Assembly (NCBI RefSeq): GCF_025527015.1
Contig: NZ_JAODIM010000043.1
Coordinates: forward strand, 1,397,862 to 1,461,861
Direction of reading: 5' to 3'
DNA: 64,000 nt
Origin: Winslowiella arboricola
GTDB taxonomy: Bacteria; Pseudomonadota; Gammaproteobacteria; Enterobacterales; Enterobacteriaceae
Positions 27,331 through 36,915 of the stretch are shown here, one piece after another. How positions within the stretch are numbered: the stretch's first letter is position 1; each line of letters begins with the position of its first letter. Under the pieces are notes generated by a model. That model saw only the letters and a list, made by a program, of their open reading frames with translations, made no database searches and was not told the origin of the DNA. Both the position numbers and the translations under genes were made by a program.

Positions 27331-27990
27331 ATGCAGTTCGACTGGAGCGCCATCTGGCCAGCTCTTCCTATTCTGCTTGAAGGCGCCAAAATGACGCTGT
27401 GGATTTCGGTCCTCGGTCTGGTTGGCGGCCTGATTATCGGCCTGATTGCCGGTTTTGCCCGCGCCTATGGCGGCTGGCTTTCCAGCAATATCGCGCTGGT
27501 GTTTATTGAGCTGATTCGCGGTACGCCAATTGTGGTGCAGGTGATGTTTATCTACTTCGCCCTGCCGATGGCGTTTACTGACCTGCGCATCGATCCGTTT
27601 AGCGCGGCGGTGGTGACCATTATCATCAACTCCGGCGCCTATATCGCCGAGATCACCCGTGGCGCGGTACTGTCAATTCATAACGGTTTCCGTGAGGCGG
27701 GACTGGCGCTGGGCCTGTCGCGTCGTGAAACCCTGCGCTACGTGATTATGCCGCTGGCGCTGCGCCGTATGCTGCCACCATTGGGTAACCAGTGGATTGT
27801 CAGCATCAAGGATACCTCACTGTTTATCGTGATTGGCGTAGCGGAACTGACGCGTCAGGGACAGGAAATTATTGCTGGTAACTTCCGTGCGCTGGAGATC
27901 TGGAGTGCGGTTGCGGTTATCTATCTGTTTATTACGCTGGTGCTGAGTTTCGTTCTGCGTCGCATTGAGAAAAGGATGAAAATCCTGTGA
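27331..27990 (+). CDS. glnP: Glutamine ABC permease GlnP
   Basis: A 219-residue polar-amino-acid-type permease with about five membrane segments; identical length to E. coli GlnP. The EAA loop region is [22 protein letters not shown] shortened around residues 128-150, and [12 protein letters not shown] is typical of this class. GGGAGAAAG precedes ATG 27331; the frame extends upstream without a start signal. Overlaps glnQ by four bases. Confidence 0.96.
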   Translation: MQFDWSAIWPALPILLEGAKMTLWISVLGLVGGLIIGLIAGFARAYGGWLSSNIALVFIELIRGTPIVVQVMFIYFALPMAFTDLRIDPFSAAVVTIIINSGAYIAEITRGAVLSIHNGFREAGLALGLSRRETLRYVIMPLALRRMLPPLGNQWIVSIKDTSLFIVIGVAELTRQGQEIIAGNFRALEIWSAVAVIYLFITLVLSFVLRRIEKRMKIL

Positions 27991-28709
27991 TTGAATTTAA
28001 AAACGTCTCCAAACATTTTGGTCAAACCCAAGTACTGCACAATATTGACCTGAACATTAAACAGGGCGAAGTGGTGGTGATTATCGGGCCAAGCGGCTCC
28101 GGCAAATCAACCCTGTTGCGCTGCATCAACAAGCTGGAAGAGATTACCAGCGGTGAGCTGATTGTTGATGGCCTGAAAGTGAACGACCCGAAGGTGGATG
28201 AGCGCCTGATCCGCCAGGAAGCTGGCATGGTGTTCCAGCAGTTTCATCTGTTCCCACAAATGAACGCGCTGGATAACGTCGCCTTTGGTCCGATTCGCGT
28301 GCGTGGCGTGAAGAAAGCCGAGGCGCATAAACTGGCGAAAGAGCTGCTGGGCAAAGTCGGTCTTGCTGAACGCGCACACCATTTCCCGTCTGAACTCTCC
28401 GGTGGTCAGCAGCAGCGCGTGGCGATTGCCCGTGCGCTGGCGGTGAAGCCAAAACTGATGCTGTTTGATGAGCCAACCTCAGCACTGGATCCGGAACTGC
28501 GCCATGAAGTCCTGAAAGTGATGCAGGATCTGGCCGAAGAAGGCATGACCATGGTAATCGTGACCCATGAAGTGGGCTTCGCGCAGAAAGTAGCATCGCG
28601 CCTGATCTTTATCGACAAAGGCCGCATTGCTGAAGATGGTGACCCGCATACGCTGATCAGCAATCCGCCAAGCGCCCGTCTGCAGGAGTTTTTACAACAC
28701 GTTTCATGA
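27987..28709 (+). CDS. glnQ: Glutamine ABC ATPase GlnQ
   Basis: A 240-residue ATPase with Walker [10 protein letters not shown], signature LSGGQQQR, Walker [13 protein letters not shown] and switch His in IVTHEVGF. It is nearly identical to E. coli GlnQ. The start is GTG within the GTGA overlap with the glnP stop, which implies coupled translation. It powers glutamine uptake with GlnH and GlnP. Confidence 0.97.
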   Translation: MIEFKNVSKHFGQTQVLHNIDLNIKQGEVVVIIGPSGSGKSTLLRCINKLEEITSGELIVDGLKVNDPKVDERLIRQEAGMVFQQFHLFPQMNALDNVAFGPIRVRGVKKAEAHKLAKELLGKVGLAERAHHFPSELSGGQQQRVAIARALAVKPKLMLFDEPTSALDPELRHEVLKVMQDLAEEGMTMVIVTHEVGFAQKVASRLIFIDKGRIAEDGDPHTLISNPPSARLQEFLQHVS

Positions 28710-28715
28710 TGTTGT

Positions 28716-28735
28716 GGGCGGCGATAACGCCGCCC
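28716..28735. repeat. REP-like palindrome after glnQ
   Basis: GGGCGGCG-ATAA-CGCCGCCC, six bases after the glnQ stop. Same family as the other elements in this window. Confidence 0.65.
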
Positions 28736-28825
28736 CGACTAAATTCCCCGCTTTCACTTTCCTGTCATTCTGTTCGTCTATACTTGCTGATCGACGCAAA
28801 TTTCGCGTCGCTTCAGGAGAATATG

Positions 28826-31099
28826 ATGTTGGCTTTGGCCTTACCGCGACGATGTATCTTTCGGTGGTTACTGGTATTCACCCTTTTTACCGGATTCACT
28901 CACCAGGCGCTGGCGGTCTCCCTTCCTGCGGCAGCCGTGGCGGCCCAAAAAACCCAGGCCAGTGAGGAACCTGCCACCACACAACCCAGTGTGGAAGATA
29001 AAAAATCGGCTTATGCGGCGCTGGCTAATATCCTGCAAAATGACCAGTCACGCGGCGAGCTCATCGAACAACTGCGCAATGCCGCTGCGGCTCCGGCGGA
29101 GAATGGCCAGCCGGTGCTGACGCCGCCTGATGAAGAGCAGGAAGATACTACGGTATTGCAGGGTCTGACCGATGTCAGCCGCCAGTTTGGCGGCGCCTTT
29201 GCTTCACGCTTTTCCACGCTGCAGCATAATATTTTTTCCGCACCGCATAAGACCTTTAATCCGGACACCTTTTACAATGCCGTCAGCCACTTTTTGATGC
29301 TGGCTGCAGCGCTGTTTGCTTTCTGGTGGCTGATTCGCTGGCTGGCAAGGCCGCTTTATCGCCGTATGGGGCGCTGGGGCCGCAGTAAAAACCGCGACCG
29401 CTCCAGCTGGCTGCATCTGCCCGCAATGATTATGGCCGCTTTTGTTATTGACCTGGCGCTACTGGCACTGGCGCTGTTTGCCGGCCAGATTATGAGTGAC
29501 TATCTGAATGCTGGCAGTCGCACCATCGCACGCCAGCAGGGACTGTTTCTGAATGCCTTTGCGCTTATTGAGTTTTTTAAAGCGATTTTACGCCTGATCT
29601 TCTGCCCCACGGTGCCGGATTTACGCCCGTTTCGTATTGCCGATAACCGCGCCAACTACTGGAACACCCGCCTTAGCTGGCTAAGCGGCCTGATTGGTTA
29701 CGGTTTGCTGGTGATCGTGCCGATTGTCAGTAATCAGGTAAATTTACAGGTCGGCGCGCTGGTGAATGTGGTGGTGATGAGCCTGATTACATTGTGGGCG
29801 CTGTATCTGATTTTCCATAATAAACGCAATATCCAGCAGGAGCTGGTGACGCTCGCCGATCGCAGCATGTCGTTTTTCGCCCTGTTTATCCGCGCTTTTG
29901 CGCTAATCTGGCACTGGCTGGCCTGCGCCTATTTTATCGTGCTGTTCTTCTTCTCGATGTTTAATCCTGGCGACAGCCTGAAATTTATGATGTCGGCAAC
30001 AGTGCGCAGCCTGGCGATTATCGGCATCGGGGCGCTGATCTCGGGCACACTGAGCCGCTGGATTGCGAAAACTATTGTGCTGTCGCCGGAGCTACGCAGA
30101 CACTATCCGGAGCTGCAAAAACGGGTTAATGCCTGGGTTTCCGGCCTGCTGAAACTGGCGCGCATTATCACGGTGTTCGCCGTTACCCTGCTGCTGCTTA
30201 ACGCATGGAATTTATTCGACTTATGGCACTGGCTGACGGTTGGCGCGGGCGAGAAGATGGTGGATATTCTGATCCGTATTCTGGTGATCCTGCTGTTCTC
30301 AGCGGTAGGCTGGACGCTGCTGGCGAGTCTGATTGAGAGCCGGCTCGCTTCGGATTCCCATGGTCGCGCCATGCCGAGCGCGCGTACCCGCACCCTGCTG
30401 ACCCTGTTCCGTAACGCGCTGGCGGTAGTGATCAGCACCATCACGATTATGATTTTGCTGTCGGAAATTGGCGTCAATATCGCGCCGCTGCTGGCTGGCG
30501 CCGGGGCACTGGGACTGGCGGTATCCTTTGGTTCGCAGACGCTGGTAAAAGATATTATTACCGGCATCTTTATTCAGTTTGAAAACGGCATGAATACCGG
30601 CGACCTGGTGACCATCGGCCCGATTACCGGCACCGTGGAACGGATGTCGATTCGCTCAGTCGGGGTGCGCCAGGATACCGGCGCTTATCATATTATCCCG
30701 TGGTCATCGATCACCACTTTCGCCAACTTTGTGCGTGGCATCGGCTCGTTTGTCGCCAACTACGATGTTGATCGCAATGAAGAGAGTGAAAAAGTTAACG
30801 CCACTTTACAGGCGGCAGTGAAAGAGTTGATGGAGAATAAAGAGATTCGCAGCATGGTGATCGGGGAACCGGCATTTGCCGGGCTGGTCGGTCTGACTAA
30901 TCAGTCATTTACCGTGCGCGTCTCTTTTACCACACAACCGCTGAAGCAGTGGACGGTGCGCTTTGCACTGGATGATATGGTGAAGAAACACTTTGATGCT
31001 GCCGGTATTCAGCCGCCGCGCCAGACGGTGCAGGTACTGCAAACCGGCAGTGATGTTGACGGCGCGGCGGGTATGCAGGCATTAGCCGCCCCTGAATGA
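28826..31099 (+). CDS. ybiO: MscS-type mechanosensitive channel YbiO
   Basis: A 757-residue inner-membrane channel (E. coli YbiO 741). A signal peptide ends near HQALA; a periplasmic region (about 30-150) precedes roughly ten to eleven hydrophobic segments. The MscS pore helix and beta domain are clear at about 560-620: IAPLLAGAGALGLAVSFGS, QTLVKDIITGIFI, NTGDLVTIG. It releases solutes during osmotic downshock. The second of two ATGs (28826) is six bases after AGGAG. It is convergent with rlmF, one base apart. Confidence 0.95.
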   Translation: MLALALPRRCIFRWLLVFTLFTGFTHQALAVSLPAAAVAAQKTQASEEPATTQPSVEDKKSAYAALANILQNDQSRGELIEQLRNAAAAPAENGQPVLTPPDEEQEDTTVLQGLTDVSRQFGGAFASRFSTLQHNIFSAPHKTFNPDTFYNAVSHFLMLAAALFAFWWLIRWLARPLYRRMGRWGRSKNRDRSSWLHLPAMIMAAFVIDLALLALALFAGQIMSDYLNAGSRTIARQQGLFLNAFALIEFFKAILRLIFCPTVPDLRPFRIADNRANYWNTRLSWLSGLIGYGLLVIVPIVSNQVNLQVGALVNVVVMSLITLWALYLIFHNKRNIQQELVTLADRSMSFFALFIRAFALIWHWLACAYFIVLFFFSMFNPGDSLKFMMSATVRSLAIIGIGALISGTLSRWIAKTIVLSPELRRHYPELQKRVNAWVSGLLKLARIITVFAVTLLLLNAWNLFDLWHWLTVGAGEKMVDILIRILVILLFSAVGWTLLASLIESRLASDSHGRAMPSARTRTLLTLFRNALAVVISTITIMILLSEIGVNIAPLLAGAGALGLAVSFGSQTLVKDIITGIFIQFENGMNTGDLVTIGPITGTVERMSIRSVGVRQDTGAYHIIPWSSITTFANFVRGIGSFVANYDVDRNEESEKVNATLQAAVKELMENKEIRSMVIGEPAFAGLVGLTNQSFTVRVSFTTQPLKQWTVRFALDDMVKKHFDAAGIQPPRQTVQVLQTGSDVDGAAGMQALAAPE

Positions 31100-31100
31100 C

Positions 31101-32033
31101 TTACTTCGTTAACAGACGGCTGCGCGCCGGTTTATCGTAAAAGCTCCAGGCGATAAACCGGCTCTGTTTCTGACCCTGCGCCATATCGACAATCCGCACC
31201 TGCACCGCGCCAGCTTCTTCCAGCGCATCACGCAGCGCGGGGAGATTCTCCTTGCGCGACACCAGCGAGGTAAACCAGACGAACTGACGGGCGAAATCGA
31301 TACTCTCGTTAATCATCTGGCTGATAAAGGCAGTCTCGCCGCCTTCACACCATAATTCATCCTGCTGGCCACCAAAGTTTAGCGGGCCATTGCGATCCAG
31401 ACCGAGATTGCGCAGCTTACGCTGGCTGCCCTGGCGCGCATCGCTGGCAGAGGCATGGAACGGCGGATTACAGATGCTGACATGGTAGAAATCATTTTTA
31501 TGCACCACGCCACGGAAGATAGCTGTGCTCTCTTTCTGGCGACGCAAACGAATGCCGCGATTCAGCCCCGGGTTAGATTCAATAATCGCATTAGCGGCCT
31601 TCATAGCCTGCTCATTGCTCTCGGTACCGGTAAAGCGCCACTCATATTCACGGTGGCCAATCAGCGGATAGATACAGTTTGCGCCGCAGCCAATATCCAG
31701 CACGTTAATATTGTTGCGCGGGATCACTGACTGATGGTCTTCGGCCAGCAGATCGGCCAGATGGTGCAGATAATCCGCGCGACCCGGTACTGGCGGGGTC
31801 AGAAAACCGTCCGGGATCGCCCAGTGTTCAATCTGATAGTAGTGATGCAGCAGCGCCTGGTTCAGCATCTTTACTGCCGCCGGATCGGCAAAATCAACCG
31901 ACTCATCGCCATACTGATTTACCTGCACAAAAGGGGCCAGCGCAGGGTGGCACGCTTGCAGCGCGTCAAAGTCGTAGCGTCCGCGGTGGCGGTTGCGCGG
32001 GTGAAGAACGTTTTTCTCAGCAGGCTTTTTCAT
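31101..32033 (-). CDS. rlmF: 23S rRNA (adenine-1618-N6)-methyltransferase RlmF
   Basis: A 310-residue SAM-dependent methyltransferase; E. coli RlmF (YbiN) has 308. The SAM site [16 protein letters not shown] and catalytic NPPF ([10 protein letters not shown]) are present, as are LHPRNRH near the start and [12 protein letters not shown] near the end. ATG 32033 matches the family N-terminus; the frame continues 60 bases further upstream. It modifies A1618 of 23S rRNA. Confidence 0.96.
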   Translation of the reverse strand: MKKPAEKNVLHPRNRHRGRYDFDALQACHPALAPFVQVNQYGDESVDFADPAAVKMLNQALLHHYYQIEHWAIPDGFLTPPVPGRADYLHHLADLLAEDHQSVIPRNNINVLDIGCGANCIYPLIGHREYEWRFTGTESNEQAMKAANAIIESNPGLNRGIRLRRQKESTAIFRGVVHKNDFYHVSICNPPFHASASDARQGSQRKLRNLGLDRNGPLNFGGQQDELWCEGGETAFISQMINESIDFARQFVWFTSLVSRKENLPALRDALEEAGAVQVRIVDMAQGQKQSRFIAWSFYDKPARSRLLTK

Positions 32034-32130
32034 CGATTTATCCCAGGTTAGTCGGCGCGTAAGATACTCGTTGTGACAAAAGGCGTAAACCATTTACGAT
32101 AAAGAAAATATCTCTTAATCAAGGAATACT

Positions 32131-32763
32131 ATGTCTCGCCAGCGTTATTCGTACCAACCAAGGGCCGGTCACGGGCTGCCGCATGACCCGCTGAATGCGA
32201 TTATCGGACCACGCCCGATTGGCTGGATCAGTTCGGTCAGTGCAGACGGTGAGCGTAATCTGGCGCCCTACAGTTTCTTTAACTGCTTTAACTACCATCC
32301 GCCGATTATTGGTTTTGCCAGCAGTGGCTGGAAGGATAGTGTGCAAAATATCACGCAAACCGGCGAGTTTGTCTGGAATCTCGCCACTCGCCCGCTGGCA
32401 GAGGCAATGAATGAAAGTTCCGCCTCGCTGCCCCATGGTGAAGATGAGTTCAGCTTTGCCGGTCTGACGCCGCTGGCTGCCAGCTATGTCAAAGCCAGTA
32501 TGGTGGCGGAAAGTCCGGTTAACTTTGAGTGCAAACTAACCCAGTGTATTCAGTTGCTGGATGCCGATGGCGGTGAGATTCCCACCTGGCTGGTACTGGG
32601 CGAAGTGGTGGCGATTCATATCGACAGCGAACTGCTGGAACAGGGCATCTATCAAACCGCCAAAGCGCAGCCGATTTTACGCGCTGGTGGCCCGAGCGCC
32701 TATTACGCGATCAGTGAAGATCTGCGCTTTGATATGGTGCGACCGGATGCGCGGTCACGATAA
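32131..32763 (+). CDS. Flavin reductase-like FMN-binding protein
   Basis: A 210-residue protein of the flavin reductase-like (DIM6/NTAB) split-barrel family. IIGPRPIGWISSVS, LAPYSFFNCFNYHPPIIGF and NLATRPLAEAMN are the flavin-binding blocks. AAGGA lies before ATG 32131. Such proteins reduce or bind FMN, sometimes as a partner of a monooxygenase, but no oxygenase is adjacent, so the substrate is open. It stands alone between rlmF and the toxin-antitoxin pair. Confidence 0.85.
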   Translation: MSRQRYSYQPRAGHGLPHDPLNAIIGPRPIGWISSVSADGERNLAPYSFFNCFNYHPPIIGFASSGWKDSVQNITQTGEFVWNLATRPLAEAMNESSASLPHGEDEFSFAGLTPLAASYVKASMVAESPVNFECKLTQCIQLLDADGGEIPTWLVLGEVVAIHIDSELLEQGIYQTAKAQPILRAGGPSAYYAISEDLRFDMVRPDARSR

Positions 32764-32766
32764 TAC

Positions 32767-33066
32767 TCAGATGTAATAGATGCGACCTGAGCCTGTCGGC
32801 ATTTCCACATTCAGGCTCAGTTTGCCACCCAGCGCCTCAATATATTTTTTGAGGCTGGACAGTTTTATCTCCTCACCGCGCGCTTCGATAGCGGCAACCG
32901 CAGGCTGACTGATCCCCATGATCCCCGCCAGCTCGGTCTGCGACAGCGCCAGCTCTTCGCGCAGCTTACGCAAGCGAACTTCAAGGATCATCGCCTCCGC
33001 TTTTTGCTGAATACGCGCCTGCGAGGCCGGAGAACGTTTTGCAATCAGCTCATTGAGTTTACTCAT
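32767..33066 (-). CDS. HigA-type antitoxin (XRE family)
   Basis: A 99-residue helix-turn-helix protein: LRKLREELALSQTELAGIMG then SQPAVAAIEARGEEIKLS. The gene overlaps the upstream toxin by four bases (ATGA). Toxin-first order is the HigBA arrangement. It should neutralise the HigB-like RNase and repress the operon through the inverted repeats at 33430-33474. Confidence 0.88.
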   Translation of the reverse strand: MSKLNELIAKRSPASQARIQQKAEAMILEVRLRKLREELALSQTELAGIMGISQPAVAAIEARGEEIKLSSLKKYIEALGGKLSLNVEMPTGSGRIYYI

Positions 33067-33431
33067 TTTTTAACCCCTTCCAGATGTTGTCTGTATTCCG
33101 CATCAGCTTTTTTAATCATCTCAGCGTAAAATCGCTTTTGGTTACGGCCGGTTTTATCGGCGGCGCATAATACGATGGCCTGCCTTTCAGGATCGAATGC
33201 AAAAAAAGCTCTCACCGGCCGCCCATTGCTTTGCACTCTCAGTTCCTTCATATGATGAAATTCCGATCCTTTTACCTGGTCAACATCTGGCCTGCCCAAC
33301 ATCGGCCCAAACTGCTCAAGCACTTTCAGGCTGGCCAGCACATCATCAATCATGTCGTCATCCTGTTCATCCAACCACTGATCAAAATGTTCGGTGGTAT
33401 CTACTTTCCATGTATCCACGATATTCTCCAT
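33063..33431 (-). CDS. HigB-type toxin (RelE/Gp49 family)
   Basis: A 122-residue protein with the HigB/Gp49-like pattern: VDTTEHFDQWLDEQ, HHMKELRVQSNGRPVRAFFAFDP, and a basic C-terminal helix TGRNQKRFYAEMI. Such toxins cut mRNA on the ribosome. ATG 33431 lies inside an inverted repeat and has no ribosome site; a GTG four codons later has GGAG seven bases upstream and may be the real start. Both fit the family. Confidence 0.87.
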   Translation of the reverse strand: MENIVDTWKVDTTEHFDQWLDEQDDDMIDDVLASLKVLEQFGPMLGRPDVDQVKGSEFHHMKELRVQSNGRPVRAFFAFDPERQAIVLCAADKTGRNQKRFYAEMIKKADAEYRQHLEGVKK

Positions 33432-33474
33432 AAACTGTAGTTTATACCACGCAGAATATAAACTACAGTTTATA
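33430..33474. promoter_or_regulatory. Paired inverted repeats, HigA operator
   Basis: ATAAACT-GT-AGTTTAT (33430-33445) and TATAAACT-AC-AGTTTATA (33457-33474) are two copies of the same inverted repeat, centres 28 bp apart, overlapping the toxin start and its upstream region. They look like cooperative binding sites for the antitoxin. Confidence 0.75.
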
Positions 33475-33571
33475 TTTTTAAAGAGAGAGTAGCGTTAAAA
33501 TCGTCGTTTCTGGAAGGGGATCGCAATGCAGGGGTTGGAAGCCGCAACGGGCTCCCGTGGGAAGTGATCTG

Positions 33572-33830
33572 CTACTCAATTCGTTCGGATTTGATTATCG
33601 CTGCCGCCTTAGCGATTTCCGGCGCCAGCCAGCGTTCTTCCTGCCAGTTCGCTACCTGCTCGCGCAGTTTCGGCACCATAAAAGTCCAGCGCCTGCCCCA
33701 TCGCCAGCGAATCGGCCACCATCGCCCCAGGCATGACTGAGCAGGGTGTTGCGCGACAGCTGGCTGTTGCCCGTAAAACGGCCCGTTCCCGCTTACCGTT
33801 GCAGCAGAAACAGGCGTTCTGCCCCACAAT
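33572..33830 (-). pseudogene. Frameshifted remnant resembling a histidine/aromatic amino acid lyase C-terminus
   Basis: Reading the minus strand, one frame gives ADSLAMGQALDFYGA and a second, after a shift near 33685, gives KLREQVANWQEERWLAPEIAK and a stop. Joined, they look like the C-terminus of the HAL/PAL family; the intact HutH at 40015-41568 has [14 protein letters not shown] and [18 protein letters not shown] in the same order. The upstream part is spread over a third frame. It is probably a decayed lyase paralogue beside the hut genes, but the match is short and could be accidental. Confidence 0.4.
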
Positions 33831-33862
33831 AAATCACGCTGAATGTTTTATCACGCCGCTGT

Positions 33863-33880
33863 TGTATAGACATATACAGA
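33863..33880. promoter_or_regulatory. HutC box upstream of hutC1
   Basis: TGTATAGACATATACAGA. The TGTATA(T/G)ACA core is shared with the other promoters of the hut island. It lies about 50 bp before the repressor gene, fitting autoregulation. Confidence 0.65.
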
Positions 33881-33931
33881 CTGCGCATCTGGTGTAGACT
33901 CTGTAACAAACCCGCTGAAAAGGTTAACGCA

Positions 33932-34687
33932 GTGTCTGAATCGCAAAAATTATCCGAAATGATTCGCCTCGCCAGCGACGAACCTGCTCCCCTCTATCAG
34001 CAGCTAAAACTGGGCATTATCAATCTTATTCGCACCGGCCACTGGCAGCCGAATCAGCGTATGCCTTCGGAGAGCGACCTGGTGAATGAGCTGGGCGTCA
34101 GCCGTATGACGATTAACCGTGCGCTGCGTGAACTGACCAGCGAAGGCTATTTGTTGCGCTTACAGGGGGTCGGCACCTTTGTCGCCGAGATCAAAGCTTT
34201 TACGCCGATGCTGGAAGTACACAATATTGCTGATGAGATTGAGAATCGCGGCCACCGGCATACCAGTCAGGTATTGCTGTTACGCAGCGAGCAGGCCAGT
34301 ACGGCTTCCGCGCAGGCTTTTGGCCTGCAAACCGGTGCGCAGCTGTTTCACTCGCGGATGGTGCATTTTGAGAATGATGTGCCGGTGCAGCTGGAGGATC
34401 GACTGGTCAATCCACGGGTGGCGCCGCTCTATCTGGCGCAGGATTTTACCCGCAGTACGCCCTTTGCTTACCTGACGCAGATTGCACCGCTAACTGCTGG
34501 CGAGCATGTGGTGGAAGCGGTCAATGCCAGTGCCGAAGAGCAGCAGTTATTGCATATCGATAACACCGAGCCCTGCCTGCAAATTCAGCGGCGCACCTGG
34601 CATCATGAAGCGGTGGTGACAGCGGCGCGCCTGCTCTACCCCGGCGCACGTTATAAAATGTTTGGCCGTTTTCAGCAGCAGAGCTGA
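33932..34687 (+). CDS. hutC: Histidine utilisation repressor HutC (copy 1)
   Basis: A 251-residue GntR/HutC regulator. The winged helix (about 20-85) holds RMPSESDLVNELGVSRMTIN and EGYLLRLQGVGTFVAE; the C-terminal UTRA domain (about 105-240) holds VHFENDVPVQLEDRLVNP and APLTAGEHVVEAV. Urocanate is the known inducer of HutC. The start is GTG with AAGG upstream. A second hutC lies at 38908-39663; the two share most motifs but differ in the first 15 residues and in the UTRA domain. Confidence 0.9.
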   Translation: MSESQKLSEMIRLASDEPAPLYQQLKLGIINLIRTGHWQPNQRMPSESDLVNELGVSRMTINRALRELTSEGYLLRLQGVGTFVAEIKAFTPMLEVHNIADEIENRGHRHTSQVLLLRSEQASTASAQAFGLQTGAQLFHSRMVHFENDVPVQLEDRLVNPRVAPLYLAQDFTRSTPFAYLTQIAPLTAGEHVVEAVNASAEEQQLLHIDNTEPCLQIQRRTWHHEAVVTAARLLYPGARYKMFGRFQQQS

Positions 34688-34717
34688 ATCCGTCGGCTGC
34701 CGAAACACGACGGTCAC

Positions 34718-34819
34718 GGGCTGCGATAACGCCGCCCCTACATAAGACCGAAGGCTATTGCAGGGGAGCCGTTTTCGGCTGCCGAAACACGGCGGTCACG
34801 GGCGGCGATAACGCCGCCC
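34718..34819. repeat. Duplicated REP-like element
   Basis: GGGCTGCGATAACGCCGCCC (34718-34737) and GGGCGGCGATAACGCCGCCC (34800-34819) are each embedded in a ~50-bp direct repeat that starts GGCTGCCGAAACAC and ends CCCCTACA, 82 bp apart. It lies between the convergent hutC1 and hutG genes. Confidence 0.65.
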
Positions 34820-34825
34820 CTACAA

Positions 34826-35617
34826 TTAAAGCCCCCTTCCCTGCGCCAGCATCACTTCAATCAGCTGTTTTAACAGTGGTTGCAGTTCTGCCGCCCGGTC
34901 ACCACGCCAGCCAAACGGCGGTTGCTCATCCATATAGTTGCACTGCGCCAGCTCCAGTTGCAGCGCATACTGCTGCTCTGCCGGTTTACCGTAAGCGCGG
35001 GTAATATAACCGCCCTTAAAGCGCCCGTTTATAATCCAGCTAAAACGTGACTGCGCTTCACAAACCTGCTGTAACGCGGCACTCATCGCTGGCGGACAGC
35101 TTTCACCGCTGTTGGTGCCAAGATTAAGATCCGGCAGACGGCCATCAAACAGACGCGGGATCACCGAGGCGATGGAGTGGGCATCAAACAGCAGCACGTA
35201 GCCAAACTGCTGTTTCAGCCGCGCCAGCTCCTGCTGCAGCTTCTGGTGATACGGCGTCCAGATATCCTGCAGATAGCCCTGACGTTGCGCGTCGGTTGGC
35301 GTCATTTGCGGTTTAAAGGTTGGCGTGCCATCAAACAGGGTCTCCGGATACAGTCCGGTCGTCGCAGTGGTATACAGCGGCTGATTATCCGCCGGACGGT
35401 TGAGATCGATCACAAAACGTGAGTAGTTTCCCACCAGCACACTGGCGCCCATCGTTTGCACAAAATCATACAGCTGCGGAATATGCCAGTCAGTATCCGG
35501 CAGGCCGCGCGCAGCATCGCTGAGCCCGGCTGCAACTTCCGGCGTCAGAGCGGTACCGGCGTGGGGAATGCTGATCAGCAGCGGCAGAGTGCCGGCTGTG
35601 AAATGATAAGGGGTCAT
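34826..35617 (-). CDS. hutG: N-formylglutamate deformylase HutG
   Basis: A 263-residue N-formylglutamate amidohydrolase. [25 protein letters not shown] and [14 protein letters not shown] carry the metal-binding residues of this family, quite different from the arginase-like formiminoglutamase also named HutG. It makes glutamate and formate. ATG 35617 overlaps the hutI stop (ATGA) with GAGGAG upstream. With HutF it forms the last two steps of the five-step route. Confidence 0.93.
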   Translation of the reverse strand: MTPYHFTAGTLPLLISIPHAGTALTPEVAAGLSDAARGLPDTDWHIPQLYDFVQTMGASVLVGNYSRFVIDLNRPADNQPLYTTATTGLYPETLFDGTPTFKPQMTPTDAQRQGYLQDIWTPYHQKLQQELARLKQQFGYVLLFDAHSIASVIPRLFDGRLPDLNLGTNSGESCPPAMSAALQQVCEAQSRFSWIINGRFKGGYITRAYGKPAEQQYALQLELAQCNYMDEQPPFGWRGDRAAELQPLLKQLIEVMLAQGRGL

Positions 35618-36831
35618 TGCGCTTCTCCTCGATAGATAACCTGACAAGGCAGCTGTCCGCCCAGCCAGTAAACTAACTCCGCCGGACGTGCCAGCGGCCA
35701 GTGAACGAAATTGGCGACTTTACCGCTCTCCAGCGTGCCGTGAGTTTTCTCCAGTCCCAGCGCTTTTGCGCCATGCAGCGTGACGCCCGCCAGCGCCTCC
35801 TCCGGCGTAAAGCCAAACAGCGTGCAGGCCATATTCAGCATTAAACGCAGTGACAGAGCCGGAGAGGTACCGGGATTAGCATCGCTGGCCAGCGCCATCG
35901 GCACCTGATACTGGCGGAACAGTCCGACCGGCGGACGCTGCGTTTCGCGCAACAGATAAAATGCCCCCGGCAGCAGCACCGCTACCGTGCCATGCTGTGC
36001 CATTGCCTGCACGTCACTCTCGGTGGCGTACTCCAGATGGTCGGCAGAGAGCGCATTAAAGCGCGCCGCCAGCGCGCCGCCGCCCAGTGATGAAAGCTGC
36101 TCAGCGTGCAGTTTTACCGGCAGACCCAGCTGCTGCGCCCGTTCAAATACGCGGGTAACCTGCTCAGGCGAAAAAGCGAGATGTTCACAGAAAGCATCGA
36201 CCGCATCCGCCAGCTGCTGTGCTTTTACTTCTGGTAGCAGTCGCTGGCAGATAATATCGACCCAGCCATCAGGGTTCTGTTTAAACTCCGGCGGGAAGGC
36301 GTGCGCCGCCAGACAGGTGGCCAGCACATCGGCGGGAACCTGCTGCGCCAGCAGGCGAATAGCCTGCAACATCCGCAGTTCACTCTCTTCATCAAGGCCG
36401 TAACCGGATTTAATCTCCAGCGTCGTCACCCCCTCCGCCAGCAGCCGCTCGATGCGCCAGCGCGCACTGCTGATCAGTTCATCCAGCGACGCGGCGCGTG
36501 TGGCGCGCACCGTAGAGAGAATGCCGCCACCCTGCGCGGCAATCTCCGCATAGCTGACGCCATTCAGACGCTGTTCAAACTCCGCGCTGCGATCGCCACC
36601 AAATACCAGATGGGTATGGCAATCGATCAGGCCGGGCGTAATGATGCCGCCGCCAAAATCGGTGCGCTGTAGCGCCTGAATATCCGCCGCCTCACTGCGC
36701 GTACCAATCCAGACTATCTGTCCGTCCGCTACCGCGATGGCGCCATCGGCAATCAGGTTATACTGGCCGTCGCGCATGGTGACCAGGTCGGCCCCATACC
36801 ATAAACTGTCACACTCTATTCTGACTGCCAT
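35614..36831 (-). CDS. hutI: Imidazolonepropionase HutI
   Basis: A 405-residue amidohydrolase-superfamily enzyme. Metal ligands are in [15 protein letters not shown], and further conserved blocks are [21 protein letters not shown] and [11 protein letters not shown]. It opens the imidazolone ring to N-formimidoylglutamate. ATG 36831 has GGGGAG upstream. It forms an operon with hutG and diverges from hutF across a HutC box. Confidence 0.95.
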   Translation of the reverse strand: MAVRIECDSLWYGADLVTMRDGQYNLIADGAIAVADGQIVWIGTRSEAADIQALQRTDFGGGIITPGLIDCHTHLVFGGDRSAEFEQRLNGVSYAEIAAQGGGILSTVRATRAASLDELISSARWRIERLLAEGVTTLEIKSGYGLDEESELRMLQAIRLLAQQVPADVLATCLAAHAFPPEFKQNPDGWVDIICQRLLPEVKAQQLADAVDAFCEHLAFSPEQVTRVFERAQQLGLPVKLHAEQLSSLGGGALAARFNALSADHLEYATESDVQAMAQHGTVAVLLPGAFYLLRETQRPPVGLFRQYQVPMALASDANPGTSPALSLRLMLNMACTLFGFTPEEALAGVTLHGAKALGLEKTHGTLESGKVANFVHWPLARPAELVYWLGGQLPCQVIYRGEAQ

Positions 36832-36882
36832 CTGTTCTCCCCGTCGGTCGCGCCATTTACAGAAACCGTTAAAGTATGTATA

Positions 36883-36892
36883 TGTATATACA
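36883..36892. promoter_or_regulatory. HutC box in the hutI-hutF divergent region
   Basis: TGTATATACA, a perfect 10-bp palindrome, within an 84-bp divergent gap, placed to control both directions. The alternating run TATGTATATG just beside it may add a half site. Confidence 0.75.
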
Positions 36893-36915
36893 ACCACATA
36901 GCCTGAGGATCAACC

